A stretch of DNA of 64,000 nucleotides from Kutzneria sp044547355 (GCF_044547355.1 NZ_JBIUAG010000009.1:62001-126000); one strand, 5' to 3'. Shown: positions 17,183 to 26,700, counted from the first letter of the stretch. Notes: a model not told the origin generated them from the letters alone. Made by a program: numbers and translations.

Positions 17183-19365
17183 GCGCTGAGGCTGGCGGCG
17201 ATCAGCTCCACCCGGGACCGGGTGCCGGTCTTGGCCAGCAGCCGGGTCAGGTAGATCTCCACGGTCTTCGGGCGCACGCCCAGCGCGGAGGCGATCTGCT
17301 GGTTGGTGCGGCCCTGCCGGACCATGGCGATCACCTCCAGCTCCGTCGCGGTGAAGTCCTCCCGCAGCGGCGCGTGCGGCGGGGCCAGGCCCCGCGCCTG
17401 GAACTGGTTGAGCAGCTTGGGCCGCAGGCCTACCTGTTCGGCCCGCCCCATCAGCCAGCCGAGCCCGACCGAGACGTCGTCGTGCCGCCGCTCCTGCCCG
17501 GCCAGATCGCCGTTGCGCCACCGGATGTCGACCTGGGCGTAGTAGTGCAGCGCCTCGTTGTCCCGGTCGGGCGTCACGTCGGCCAGCCACTGCTCGGCCG
17601 CGTCGATCTCGTCCCGCAGCAGGCACACCTCGGAGGCGATGATCCGGCCGAACGCCAGCGCCCGCGCCGAGGGCGCGCCGTGCAGTTCCAGCTCACGGGC
17701 CGAGGACAGGGCGGTGGCCCAGTCGCCGTCCAGGTAGCCGGTCAGCAGCCGCTGGTAGACGGTCGCCGGACCGTGCTGGGGGACCTGGTACCGCTCCCCC
17801 AGCACGATTTCCAGCACGGACGCGATGTCGCCGAGGCGGCCGGCGGTCACCAGCTCGGTGAACTCCGGCCGGTCGCCGCACCGGGCCCGGCAGGCCTCGG
17901 CGTCGCCCTCCATGGCCAGCCGCACCAGCTCCATCTCGGCGCTGGAGATCAGCTGGAGCCGGCTGGCGGCGTCGCCGATCGAGCACACCTCGCTTCGGGT
18001 CTGCGCGGTCAGGTCGAACCAGGCGCATGCCGCCGGGGACAGCGACCGTCCGGTGTGGACGGTCGCCAGCCAGGACACCGCGTACAGGCCGGCCTGGGTC
18101 ACCGCCGGGAGGTCGCTCGGCCTCGGCCAGGTGTCGTCGATCCGGTGTACCCAGTCGTACCAACCGGTTCGCACGGTCAGCGCCAGCACGCGGTCCAGCA
18201 CCGCAGCGCCCGGCCACCCGAACCGCAACGCCGTCACATAGTGGCGTAGCGCCCCGGCCCGGTTGAGCGGCTCCACGTCGCGGGCCAGGTCGATCAGCCA
18301 TGAGGCGTCGGCCGGGCCGTGATCCACGTGCTGAAAGTGCGTGGCCAGCGCCGCCGGCGAGGAGTCCGTGGCCGCCAGCACGGCGTGCACGTCGTCGGCC
18401 AGCGCCAGGACGGCGGCGGCCAGCGCCGGGCAGGCCGGCCGCACCCGGAACCCGTCGGCCACCAGCACACCGGCCTCGACCAGCAGGTCGAGCGTCCGGC
18501 CGCAGGCAGCCATGTCGCCGCCGAGCACCGCCAGCAGCGGCGGCAGCTCGTCCACGTCCAGCTCGCCGCGGGCCGCGACCACCGCGGTCAGCCGCCCGGC
18601 CAGCGCGCCCATCCGCCCCATGGCGGCCAGGAGCTCGTGGTCGGCTGGCAGCACGATGGGATTGTCCGGATCCCGCAGGCACATCCGGCCGCGGTGCTCG
18701 ACCAGCCGATCCGCCAGCGCCCGCAGGGTGTCCGTGGCCGTGCCGGGATTGCCGAACCACGGGCCCAGCGCCGTCCGCAGCGCGGCGGTCAGCCCGTCGT
18801 CCAGCGGCTGCGCCAGCTGCCGGTCCAGGATCGCCCCGACCACCTCGTCGGGCAGCGGCCCCAGTTCGATCACGTCGTCGGCCAGCGCCAGCAGATCGGC
18901 CGCCCCGTCGTGGCAGCCGGCGATCACCAGGCAGCCGGGCCGGCGAACGGCCCGCACAACCGCGGCGGGAATTGATTGAGCGTTATCGGCCAGAAAAACG
19001 ACCGGGCCGTTCCGGGCAATCCGATCGAACACACAACCCAGCTCGACGGCAATGCGCGGCATCGCGCCCGGCCGGCCAATGACTTCCCGCAGGCGGCGCA
19101 CCGCGTCGAGCCCGCCGACGTGTTCGAATTCGTCGCACAACCCGGCGACGACCGCGGCCACGCCGTGGCCGTCACCAGCGGTGACAACCGACACGGCCTC
19201 GGCCCGCAGGGCCCGCCGGGCCGCCGACAACATCGTGCTGACGCCGATCCCGGCCGGTCCACGCAGCACCACGAGCCGGCCGTGCCGGCCGTCGCGCCAC
19301 TGCCCGCCGAGCAGCGCCGTGAGCTCGCGGTCGCGACCACGCGCCATCAGATGGCTTCGAGTCAT
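17179..19365 (-). CDS. LAL-type LuxR regulator with ATPase domain (Walker A Lys replaced by Val)
   Basis: This 728-residue protein parallels the neighbouring LAL: a start near MTRSHLMARGRDREL, a P-loop-like GPAGIGVSTML in which the catalytic Lys is Val42, VVFLADNAQS as a degenerate Walker B with one acidic residue, a helical middle region, and a C-terminal LuxR helix-turn-helix (FTATELEVIAMVRQGR, VRPKTVEIYLTRLL). Both LAL proteins in this window therefore lack the canonical Lys. ATG 19365 was chosen because the sequence upstream reads through a spacer without domain similarity. Convergent with the LAL at 14507, with stops overlapping by 4 nt. Role unknown. Confidence 0.83.
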   Translation of the reverse strand: MTRSHLMARGRDRELTALLGGQWRDGRHGRLVVLRGPAGIGVSTMLSAARRALRAEAVSVVTAGDGHGVAAVVAGLCDEFEHVGGLDAVRRLREVIGRPGAMPRIAVELGCVFDRIARNGPVVFLADNAQSIPAAVVRAVRRPGCLVIAGCHDGAADLLALADDVIELGPLPDEVVGAILDRQLAQPLDDGLTAALRTALGPWFGNPGTATDTLRALADRLVEHRGRMCLRDPDNPIVLPADHELLAAMGRMGALAGRLTAVVAARGELDVDELPPLLAVLGGDMAACGRTLDLLVEAGVLVADGFRVRPACPALAAAVLALADDVHAVLAATDSSPAALATHFQHVDHGPADASWLIDLARDVEPLNRAGALRHYVTALRFGWPGAAVLDRVLALTVRTGWYDWVHRIDDTWPRPSDLPAVTQAGLYAVSWLATVHTGRSLSPAACAWFDLTAQTRSEVCSIGDAASRLQLISSAEMELVRLAMEGDAEACRARCGDRPEFTELVTAGRLGDIASVLEIVLGERYQVPQHGPATVYQRLLTGYLDGDWATALSSARELELHGAPSARALAFGRIIASEVCLLRDEIDAAEQWLADVTPDRDNEALHYYAQVDIRWRNGDLAGQERRHDDVSVGLGWLMGRAEQVGLRPKLLNQFQARGLAPPHAPLREDFTATELEVIAMVRQGRTNQQIASALGVRPKTVEIYLTRLLAKTGTRSRVELIAASLSA

Positions 19366-19714
19366 CACAGGTTCCGTTCCCCCAGAACAAACCGAACCGA
19401 TACTTTCAAGGCTAAACCCTGGCGAGCGAGATACGCAGCAGGCCCCGAAAAAGATGCACCCAATCGGGGCCGAAACAACTCGAGAGACAAAAGTCCGACA
19501 TCGGCTGCCCGATCGACCGCCCGGCCGGTTCGGTCCGTACGGGATTTCCCCGACCGGCCTCCCCCGCCTCGCCCCGCGACCTGAGCATCCACGTCTACGA
19601 GGGTCGCCAGCCCGGTCAAGATCACCAACTTGACGCTTCCGGAGAGCTGACAGCACCCTCAGTCAGCGGTCGTTACGATCCGGAACAGTTATTCCGCGAT
19701 CTTGGGAGACTGTG
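19366..19714. other. Divergent intergenic region with hairpin
   Basis: This 349-bp gap separates the minus-strand LAL gene from the plus-strand secreted CocE hydrolase. It holds an 8-bp inverted repeat (GGCCCCGA at 19441-19448 with TCGGGGCC at 19464-19471, 15-nt loop) in the LAL leader, and the shared palindrome at 19681-19696 next to the CocE start. TTGACG at about 19632 is a -35 candidate for the CocE gene. I see no open reading frame with convincing codon use. Confidence 0.5.
19681..19696. promoter_or_regulatory. 16-bp palindromic element, copy 2, upstream of a CocE gene
   Basis: Exact duplicate of the element at 2181-2196 (CGGAACAGTTATTCCG). It ends 18 bp before the ATG of the secreted CocE/NonD hydrolase, with GGGAG as the Shine-Dalgarno between. 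Copy, orientation and distance match the first CocE gene, so both hydrolases are probably under one regulator. Confidence 0.7.
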
Positions 19715-21376
19715 ATGAGAGCAGCGGCCCTCGCGGGCCTCGTCACCCTGCTGACGGCCGGCGTCGCACCGGCCGCGCCGGCCGGGTGGCAGCCGGAGCC
19801 AGCGACGTACGGGGTCAGCGCCCCGACGGTCACCACGGTGCGGATGGACGACGGCGTGCGGATCTCGGTCGAGGTGGTCTACCCCACCGACCCGGCGACG
19901 GGGGCGCGGGCGGCCGGCGAGTTCCCCGTGCTGCTGACCCAGAACCCTTACGGCGCCGGGCGTTCCGACCCGGCGGCGACCGGGACGTACTTCGTCCAGC
20001 GCGGCTATGTCTACGTGGCCTCGGCCGTTCGCGGCACCGGCGCGTCGGGCGGGCAGCTGGACTGGTTCGGGGAGCGGCAGGGCCGGGACGGGGCCGAGCT
20101 GGTGGACTGGGCGGCGCACACGCTGCCCGGCTCGAACGGCCGGGTCGGTCTGGACGGCTGCTCGTATCTCGGCGTCGACCAGTGGTTCACCGCCGCCGCG
20201 GTCGGGCGGGACTCCGCGCTCAAGGCGATCACGCCGTTCTGCACGGATTCCGACTTCTACGACGATCTCACCGCCTACGGCGGCATTCCGACCACCTTCA
20301 TCGCCGGCATCAGCCGGGCCGAACCGCGCGGCCCCGAGGACGACCCCGCCACCGATCCGCAGTCGGTCACCGTTGCCCAGCAGGCGAACGGCGGCCCGCG
20401 GGCGTACGACAACGAGTACTGGCGCGACCTCGACGTGCAGCAGCTGATGCCGCGGATCGTGGCCAACGGCGTGCCGGCGCTGACCGAGGCCGGCTGGCAG
20501 GACCTGTTCCCCGGCGGCAATCTCGGCGCCTATGTGGCCGCGCAGAACGCCTACTTCCACCGGCCGCTGACCGCGCCGATCACCGCCGGCCAGCCGGTCA
20601 CCGGCCGCTACCAGGCGATCGTCGGCCCGTGGACGCACGGCGAGCACGTCACCGAGGCCTCGCTGCAATCGATCCGGTTGGAGTGGTTCGACACCTGGCT
20701 CAAGGGCGCGCGCACCGGCATGGCCGACACGCGAACCCCCTTGCACCTCTTCGAAAACGCCACCGACCGCTGGGTCGACACCGCCGCCTGGCCGCCGTCG
20801 CCGAGCGCCCGGTCGTTCCGCTTCGACACCGCCGGCACGCTGGCCCAGGCCTCCGGCTCGCTGACCTACACCACCCCGCCGCTGACCGGCGTGCTCGACG
20901 GCCCGTCCACACTGACCGTCTACGCGACCTCGACCGCCCCCGAGGTGGAGCTGTCGGCGACGCTCAACGTGCTCGCCGCCGACGGCTCCGTCGTCAAGCA
21001 GGCCGACGGGATACTCCTTGGCAGCCAACGAAAACTCGACCCGTCGAGCAGCTGGTACGGCGCCGGCGGCGCACTGCTGCACCCGAGCCACCCGTTCACC
21101 CGGGCCAGCCAGCAGCCGGTGGAGGTCGGCCGGCTCACCCGCTACGACATCCCGCTGCTGGCCAACTTCACGGAAATCCGGCCGGGCCAACGGCTTCAGG
21201 TGGTGCTGACCGGCCAGCCGCCGGCAGACTTCCATCTCCAGATCGCCCCGACCCCGCAGGAACGAGCCGCCCTCGCCGGCGGCGTGTACACCGTGCGGAG
21301 TGCGACCTTGACCGTGCCGCTGGCGTCGCCGAACCAGTTCCGCACCAGCAACCGGAACTGGGGGCCGGCCTCCTAG
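19715..21376 (+). CDS. Secreted CocE/NonD-family hydrolase
   Basis: The 553-residue protein has a Sec signal peptide (about 1-22, LAGLVTLLTAGVAPAAPA) and then a CocE/NonD core: MDDGVRISVEVVYP, AVRGTGASGG, the nucleophile elbow GLDGCSYLG with Ser150, GPWTHGEH carrying the catalytic His, and a C-terminal jelly-roll from about 360. The Cys before the nucleophile replaces the Gly of the relative at 2213. Likely substrates are peptides or acylated compounds outside the cell. The start is ATG 19715, not the adjacent GTG at 19712, because of the GGGAG spacing. Its stop overlaps the convergent TetR gene by 4 nt. Confidence 0.88.
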   Translation: MRAAALAGLVTLLTAGVAPAAPAGWQPEPATYGVSAPTVTTVRMDDGVRISVEVVYPTDPATGARAAGEFPVLLTQNPYGAGRSDPAATGTYFVQRGYVYVASAVRGTGASGGQLDWFGERQGRDGAELVDWAAHTLPGSNGRVGLDGCSYLGVDQWFTAAAVGRDSALKAITPFCTDSDFYDDLTAYGGIPTTFIAGISRAEPRGPEDDPATDPQSVTVAQQANGGPRAYDNEYWRDLDVQQLMPRIVANGVPALTEAGWQDLFPGGNLGAYVAAQNAYFHRPLTAPITAGQPVTGRYQAIVGPWTHGEHVTEASLQSIRLEWFDTWLKGARTGMADTRTPLHLFENATDRWVDTAAWPPSPSARSFRFDTAGTLAQASGSLTYTTPPLTGVLDGPSTLTVYATSTAPEVELSATLNVLAADGSVVKQADGILLGSQRKLDPSSSWYGAGGALLHPSHPFTRASQQPVEVGRLTRYDIPLLANFTEIRPGQRLQVVLTGQPPADFHLQIAPTPQERAALAGGVYTVRSATLTVPLASPNQFRTSNRNWGPAS

Positions 21377-21951
21377 AGCCCCAGCAGACGGGCCACGCCG
21401 TAGTCGAAGCGCAGGTCGTAGGAGTCGTGCACCAACAGGCTCTTACCGACCTTGGCCAGGGCCGGATACGACTCCCATGTCGTGTCCGGCTCCTTGCCGG
21501 CCGGCGGCGGGGTCTGCTGCTCCTGGGTGAGGCCGAGGGTGAAGTAGACCAGCGCCCAACACAGCCGGGCCGCCTCCTCCTCGGTGTAGTCGGCGGCCAG
21601 CAGGCCGCCGACGATCACCTCGGCCACCCGCAGCGTGCGGTCGCCGGAGGTGTAGGTGCCGGCGACCAGCCGGCCGCCGTCCCGGTGGCTGAGCATGGCC
21701 CGCCGGTACCGGCCGATGACCGTGCGCACCTGCTGGAGCGGATCGGCCGGCAGGTCCCGCACGTTGACCGAGCCGACGATGGTGTCGGCCATCTTCTCGA
21801 TCAGGCTGGCCTTGGTCTTCACGTACCAGCTGACCGAGTTCAGGTGCGCCCCGAGCGCCCGCGCGACTCCCCGCAGCGACAGCCCCTCGAGCCCCTCCTG
21901 CTCGAGCGTGGCGAACGCGGCGGAGATCACGTCGTCCTGGGTCCAGCGCAC
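21373..21951 (-). CDS. TetR-family repressor with TetR_C-like domain
   Basis: The 192-residue protein has an N-terminal helix-turn-helix (about 5-48: VISAAFATLEQEGLEGLSLRGVARAL, then NSVSWYVKTKASLIEKM, both given in part) and a C-terminal ligand domain like TetR itself. It is the last gene of an operon after the flavin monooxygenase, RidA and SDR genes. TetR from transposons binds tetracycline and TetX-like flavoproteins inactivate it; that pairing is suggestive but not proof. It is the natural candidate to bind the twin palindromes at 24453-24494. GTG 21951 was chosen because AGAAGGGG sits 8 nt upstream; GTG 21960 has no spacing to that RBS. Confidence 0.82.
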   Translation of the reverse strand: MRWTQDDVISAAFATLEQEGLEGLSLRGVARALGAHLNSVSWYVKTKASLIEKMADTIVGSVNVRDLPADPLQQVRTVIGRYRRAMLSHRDGGRLVAGTYTSGDRTLRVAEVIVGGLLAADYTEEEAARLCWALVYFTLGLTQEQQTPPPAGKEPDTTWESYPALAKVGKSLLVHDSYDLRFDYGVARLLGL

Positions 21952-21989
21952 TCGGGTCACCCCTTCTCTCGTCTTGGTCAGGGTACAAC

Positions 21990-22799
21990 TCAGCCGAACG
22001 CGGCCTGGGACACCTCGTCCCACTGCCGCCACTCGGCCAGCCGGCCCTCGTACTCCTTGGTGATCACCGGCAGCGCGCCCTGGCCGAAGAAGATCCGGTG
22101 CGGCGGCTCGGCCGCGTCGACCACGGTCAGGATCGCCGCCCGGGTGGCGTGCGGGTCGCCGCGCTTGCCCGACGGGCGGGCCATGGCCGCGCGGAACTCG
22201 TCGTACTCCGGCAGCTGCTCGGCCCGCACCGCCGACGGCCCGGCCCAGTCGGTGGCGTAGCCGGCCGGCTCCACCAGCGTGACCTTGATGCCGAAGCCCT
22301 TCACCTCGGCGGCCAGGCTGTTGGTGAAGCCCTCCAGGCCGTACTTGGATGCGTGGTAGATCCCCAACCCCGGCAGGGAGAACACGCCGGCGATCGAGGA
22401 CACCTGGATGATGTGGCCCGAGCCCTGGCGGCGCATGAACGGGATCGCCGCCTGCGTCACCCACAGCGCGCCGAACAGGTTGACCTCGACCTGCTCGCGG
22501 GCCTGCTGCTCGCTGACCTCCTCGACCATGCCGAACAGGCCGTAGCCGGCGTTGTTGACCACGACGTCCAGCGTGCCGAAGTGGTCGACCGCCCGCTGCA
22601 CCGCCTTGATCACCGCCTCCCGGTCGGTGACCTCCAGTTCGATCGGCAGGATGGCGTCGCCGTAGTCGCGGACCAGGTCCTCGAACGCGCCGGCGCTGCG
22701 GCTGGTCGCGGCCACCCGGTCGCCCCGCTCCAGCGCGGCCTCCGTCCACTCGCGACCGAAGCCCTTGGACGCGCCGGTGATGAACCATGTCTTGGCCAT
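21990..22799 (-). CDS. Short-chain dehydrogenase/reductase
   Basis: This 269-residue classical SDR shows the cofactor motif TGASKGFG (8-15), NNAG (82-85), catalytic Ser135 and the YHASK tetrad (Tyr148, Lys152). An Arg at position 34 in the loop after beta-2 (ATSRS) favours NADP(H). The substrate loop after 185 is long and the C-terminus extends beyond usual fatty-acid reductases, like the SDRs often paired with TetR regulators. It is the third gene of the monooxygenase-RidA-SDR-TetR operon (27-nt gap upstream, 38-nt downstream), suggesting reduction of a carbonyl formed by the flavoenzyme. Confidence 0.9.
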   Translation of the reverse strand: MAKTWFITGASKGFGREWTEAALERGDRVAATSRSAGAFEDLVRDYGDAILPIELEVTDREAVIKAVQRAVDHFGTLDVVVNNAGYGLFGMVEEVSEQQAREQVEVNLFGALWVTQAAIPFMRRQGSGHIIQVSSIAGVFSLPGLGIYHASKYGLEGFTNSLAAEVKGFGIKVTLVEPAGYATDWAGPSAVRAEQLPEYDEFRAAMARPSGKRGDPHATRAAILTVVDAAEPPHRIFFGQGALPVITKEYEGRLAEWRQWDEVSQAAFG

Positions 22800-22826
22800 T
22801 GTGTTGTCCTTTCAGACGGTGTCTGT

Positions 22827-23233
22827 TCAGGAGATGACGGCGATGCCGTCGATCTCGATCAGCCAGTCGGGGTGTCCCAGCGCCGCGACCCCGAGGTAGG
22901 TGCTGGCCGAACGCGGCCAGTTCCCGCCGAACGCCCGCCGCCCGGCGGCGAAGATCGACTCGGTCAGCTCGGGCCGGTGCCCGACCACGTGGATGGTGTT
23001 CTTGATCAGGTCGTCCGGGCCGGCCCCGGCCGCGGCCAGCGCGGCCGCGAAGTTGCGGAACGCCTGCTCGGCCTGCGCCTCGTAGTCGCCGATGCCGACC
23101 ACGTCTCCGTTGGCGTCGTTGGCGATCTGGCCGGCGATCGCCACCACCGCCGAACCGCGCCCGATGGCCACGTGGCTGTACTTGGTGTCGTCCACCGGCG
23201 GCGGCATCGTCGCCGGGTTGAGTCGCTCCACGG

Positions 23234-23237
<4 letters not shown>
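22827..23237 (-). CDS. RidA/YjgF-family protein
   Basis: The 136-residue protein follows the RidA fold: MTVERLNPATMPPP start, then YSHVAIGRGSAVVAIAGQIA, and NTIHVVGHRPELTESIF before STYLGVAALGHPDWLIEI. Canonical RidA hydrolyses reactive enamines/imines using an Arg near position 105; here ASTYLGVAAL replaces the usual RSAVGVAALP, and the Arg is found one residue before this segment, so activity is uncertain. Translational coupling to the flavoenzyme is direct (GTGA, 4-nt overlap). In other operons RidA relatives deal with unstable imine products of flavin oxidation, which fits here. Confidence 0.84.
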
Positions 23238-24430
<1,193 letters not shown>

Positions 24431-24452
24431 GGCCGCCCACCTCCCTCCAGAT

Positions 24453-24467
24453 TTGGTCGCCGACCAA
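24453..24467. promoter_or_regulatory. Palindromic operator O1 of the monooxygenase operon
   Basis: TTGGTCGCCGACCAA has perfect 7-bp arms around a single central base. It lies 22 bp before the ATG of the flavin monooxygenase (minus strand) and overlaps where a -10 would fall for the TTGACT box on the minus strand (24478-24473). With the near-identical second copy it forms a two-site operator, as for TetR-type autoregulated operons. Confidence 0.75.
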
Positions 24468-24479
24468 TTTCTAGTCAAC

Positions 24480-24494
24480 TTGGTCGTCGACCAA
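24480..24494. promoter_or_regulatory. Palindromic operator O2 of the monooxygenase operon
   Basis: TTGGTCGTCGACCAA differs from O1 only in the central base and has perfect 7-bp arms. Its centre is 27 bp from that of O1. It lies immediately upstream of the candidate -35. The likely ligand is the TetR protein encoded at the end of the same operon (21373-21951). Confidence 0.75.
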
Positions 24495-24715
24495 AAGTCA
24501 AGGGCGACCCTCTCCCACCCTCTCCACTCCCGACTCCCCTCCCGACGCTCCCCACCCCCGACGCTCCCCACTCCTCCCCTTTTCGCCACATGTGGCACAC
24601 ATTCGACTTCTGGAGGCGAATGTGGTCCACATGTGGCGCAAGAGGTGGGGGTGAGAGAGGGGCGAGAGGTGAGGAGAGAAGAGGGGGTGGGAGGTGGGAC
24701 GCGTGGGCGGGGCGG
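24495..24715. other. Intergenic pyrimidine tract, cruciform and purine tract
   Basis: On the plus strand, about 24505-24583 is almost pure C/T, then comes a 22-bp inverted repeat, then about 24640-24703 is almost pure G/A. The two tracts are broadly complementary, so the whole 200 bp could fold back on itself. No ORF is credible. It separates the end of the amidohydrolase gene from the monooxygenase promoter, so it could act as a transcription barrier. Confidence 0.55.
24584..24638. repeat. Large inverted repeat with embedded palindromes
   Basis: The arms 24584-24605 and 24617-24638 are 22 nt each and match at 20 positions, with an 11-nt loop. Each arm also contains the palindrome CCACATGTGG. 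No U-rich run follows on either strand, so it is not a classical intrinsic terminator; a rho-independent-like actinobacterial hairpin or a protein site are both possible. Confidence 0.65.
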
Positions 24716-25591
24716 TCAGTCGGCGAAGAAGAGGCGGGCCGGGTTGTCGACCAGGATCTGGCGGCGGGTGGCCTCGGCGGGGGCCCAGTCGGCCAGCAGG
24801 TCGAGTAGTTCGCCGGTGTCCCGCTGGCCGTTGGGCAGGTGCGGCCAGTCGGAGCCCCAAATCAGCCGGTCGGGCCGCGCGGCGACCAGGGCCCGGCCCA
24901 GGGAGGCGATGCTGGACAGCGGTTTGTCGCCGGCGACCCGGTACGGCCCGGACAGCTTGATGTAGCAGCGGCCGCCGTCCATGACGGTCAGCAGGCGGTC
25001 GAAGTCGAAGCGGGTCAGGCCGTCGGACTCCTTCATGTAGCCCATGTGGTCGATCACGAAGACGTCCTCGAAACTGGCCAGGAACGGCAGCAGCGACCGG
25101 ACGACGGTGCCGGGACTGTAGAACTGGAGATGCCAGCCGCGCGGCCGGGTGCGGGCGGCGACGGCGCAGATGTAGGAGATCAGGTCCCCGACCGACCAGT
25201 CGGCGCGGGCGAACAGGTCCAGCCGGATGGCCCGCACGCCGGCCTCGTGGAACTCGTCCAGCTCCTCGTCGGTGATGTCGTCCTCGACCTGCGCCACGGC
25301 CCGCAACCGCTTCGGCTCGGCCTCGAGCACGTCCAACAGCAGCCGGTTGTCGGTGCCGTAGTAGGTGGGCTGCACCAGCACCGCCCGTTCGATGCCCAGC
25401 CAGTCGAGCACGAGCCGGTACTGCCCCAGCGTGGCGTCGGGGAAGGTGTAGAGGGGCTCGGGAATGTGCGGGTAGCCGCGCTCGAACACGTGGAAATGCG
25501 TGTCGCAGCTGCCGGCCGGCATGGCGAACGACGGCTTGGTGTTGGTCTCGGCGGCACGCATCGGCAGCGTGTGCGCGAAGGCTGGCCTCAC
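24716..25591 (-). CDS. Amidohydrolase-family lactonase-like enzyme (PDC hydrolase/sulfomuconolactone type)
   Basis: The 291-residue protein has the amidohydrolase-2 TIM barrel: CDTHFHVF (His32 and His34, metal ligands), VLVQPTYYGTDN, AIRLDLFARADW, FVIDHMGYM (ligand His), and LIWGSDWPHLP (the terminal Asp). The same pattern is seen in 2-pyrone-4,6-dicarboxylate and 4-sulfomuconolactone hydrolases, which open lactone rings in aromatic catabolism. GTG 25591 has GGAG 7 nt upstream. It is divergent from the LysR gene, the classic layout of a LysR-controlled catabolic gene, with a candidate box between. Substrate not deducible. Confidence 0.84.
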   Translation of the reverse strand: MRPAFAHTLPMRAAETNTKPSFAMPAGSCDTHFHVFERGYPHIPEPLYTFPDATLGQYRLVLDWLGIERAVLVQPTYYGTDNRLLLDVLEAEPKRLRAVAQVEDDITDEELDEFHEAGVRAIRLDLFARADWSVGDLISYICAVAARTRPRGWHLQFYSPGTVVRSLLPFLASFEDVFVIDHMGYMKESDGLTRFDFDRLLTVMDGGRCYIKLSGPYRVAGDKPLSSIASLGRALVAARPDRLIWGSDWPHLPNGQRDTGELLDLLADWAPAEATRRQILVDNPARLFFAD

Positions 25592-25655
25592 GGTCTGCTC
25601 CTTCGGGAAGTCGACGCCCCGGAGCGAGTACAGCGAGACCGGACTGGTGCCCTCA

Positions 25656-25672
25656 AGTAAATTGACGTTACT
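25656..25672. promoter_or_regulatory. LysR-type binding box between amidohydrolase and LysR genes
   Basis: AGTAAATTGACGTTACT is a perfect inverted repeat (AGTAA-N7-TTACT) containing the T-N11-A-like spacing of LysR sites. It is 64 bp from the amidohydrolase start and 33 bp from the LysR start, as expected for a shared activation and autorepression site. Confidence 0.6.
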
Positions 25673-25705
25673 ATCGGACGCATCCAGCGTAAGAGGATGT
25701 GACGC

Positions 25706-26626
25706 GTGCTCGACGTCCGGAAACTCATCATGCTGCGGGCCGTCGCCGCCGAGGGCTCGATCGCCGCGGCCGGCCGCGCGCTGCAATACACCAGGTCGGC
25801 GGTGTCCCAGCAGCTCACCGCCCTGGAGGCGGAGGCCGGCACGGCGCTGGTCAACCGGGCCGGCAACCGCGTCACCCTGACGCCCATGGGCCGGGTGCTG
25901 GTGGATCACGCCGAGCGCATCCTGGTCGAGATGCGTGCCGCCGAGGCGACGCTGGCCGGGGCCGACACCGAGGTCGCCGGGCTGCTGCGGATCGGCGTCC
26001 CGTTCCGGGAAGGCCCCAAGATCATGAGCCGCGCGCTGACCGACGTGCGGCGACGCTTCCCCGAGATCGAGATGCGGCTGGCCAGCACCACCGACGAGGC
26101 CGGCCCCGAGTCGGTCCGGCGCGACCAGCTCGACATGGTCATCATCTCCCGGTACGGCGACTCGCACGGGCGGACGGCCGCCGGGCTGCGCGAGTGGGTG
26201 CTCGGCCACGACCCGCTGCGGCTGTGCGTGTCCAGCGGCCACCCGCTGGCCGACGCGGTCAGCTGCACCATGGACCAGCTGCGCGACGCCTCGTGGGTGA
26301 TGATCCCGGACAGCGCGCTGGGCCGGCTCGTGTCCAGCATGTGCGCCATCGCCGGCTTCCAGCCCCGCGTCGCCGCGACGGTCGACGACGTGGGCACCGC
26401 CCTCGGCCTGGTCAGCATGGGCTGGGGCGTCACCGTCGCCCCCGAGCTGACCCCGGCCGCGGGCGAGGGCCAGGTCTCCCGGCTGCGCATCACCGGCCTG
26501 GACACCGTGCGGCACAACGTTCTCGTGGCTCGCGACGGCGAGCACCTGTCCCCCCGACTGGCCGCGGTGATCTCCGCCGTACGGGCCGTCGCCGCTGAGC
26601 TACCCGGCGGACAGCCGTCACGGTGA
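25706..26626 (+). CDS. LysR-family transcriptional regulator
   Basis: The 306-residue protein has the LysR winged helix at residues 1-60 (LIMLRAVAAEGSIAAAGRAL, then YTRSAVSQQLTALEAEAG) and a periplasmic-binding-like effector domain from about 88 (GLLRIGVPFREG) to the end, the usual length. It is encoded divergently from the amidohydrolase with an inverted repeat between them, so it very likely controls that gene in response to a pathway intermediate. GTG start at 25706. Confidence 0.93.
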   Translation: MLDVRKLIMLRAVAAEGSIAAAGRALQYTRSAVSQQLTALEAEAGTALVNRAGNRVTLTPMGRVLVDHAERILVEMRAAEATLAGADTEVAGLLRIGVPFREGPKIMSRALTDVRRRFPEIEMRLASTTDEAGPESVRRDQLDMVIISRYGDSHGRTAAGLREWVLGHDPLRLCVSSGHPLADAVSCTMDQLRDASWVMIPDSALGRLVSSMCAIAGFQPRVAATVDDVGTALGLVSMGWGVTVAPELTPAAGEGQVSRLRITGLDTVRHNVLVARDGEHLSPRLAAVISAVRAVAAELPGGQPSR

Positions 26627-26700
26627 TTTACGCTCAGCGTTGACCTTCGTTACGTCGGCTAACTTGCCGGCGGCCGGAGCGGAGGTCTGTACTGGAGCGC

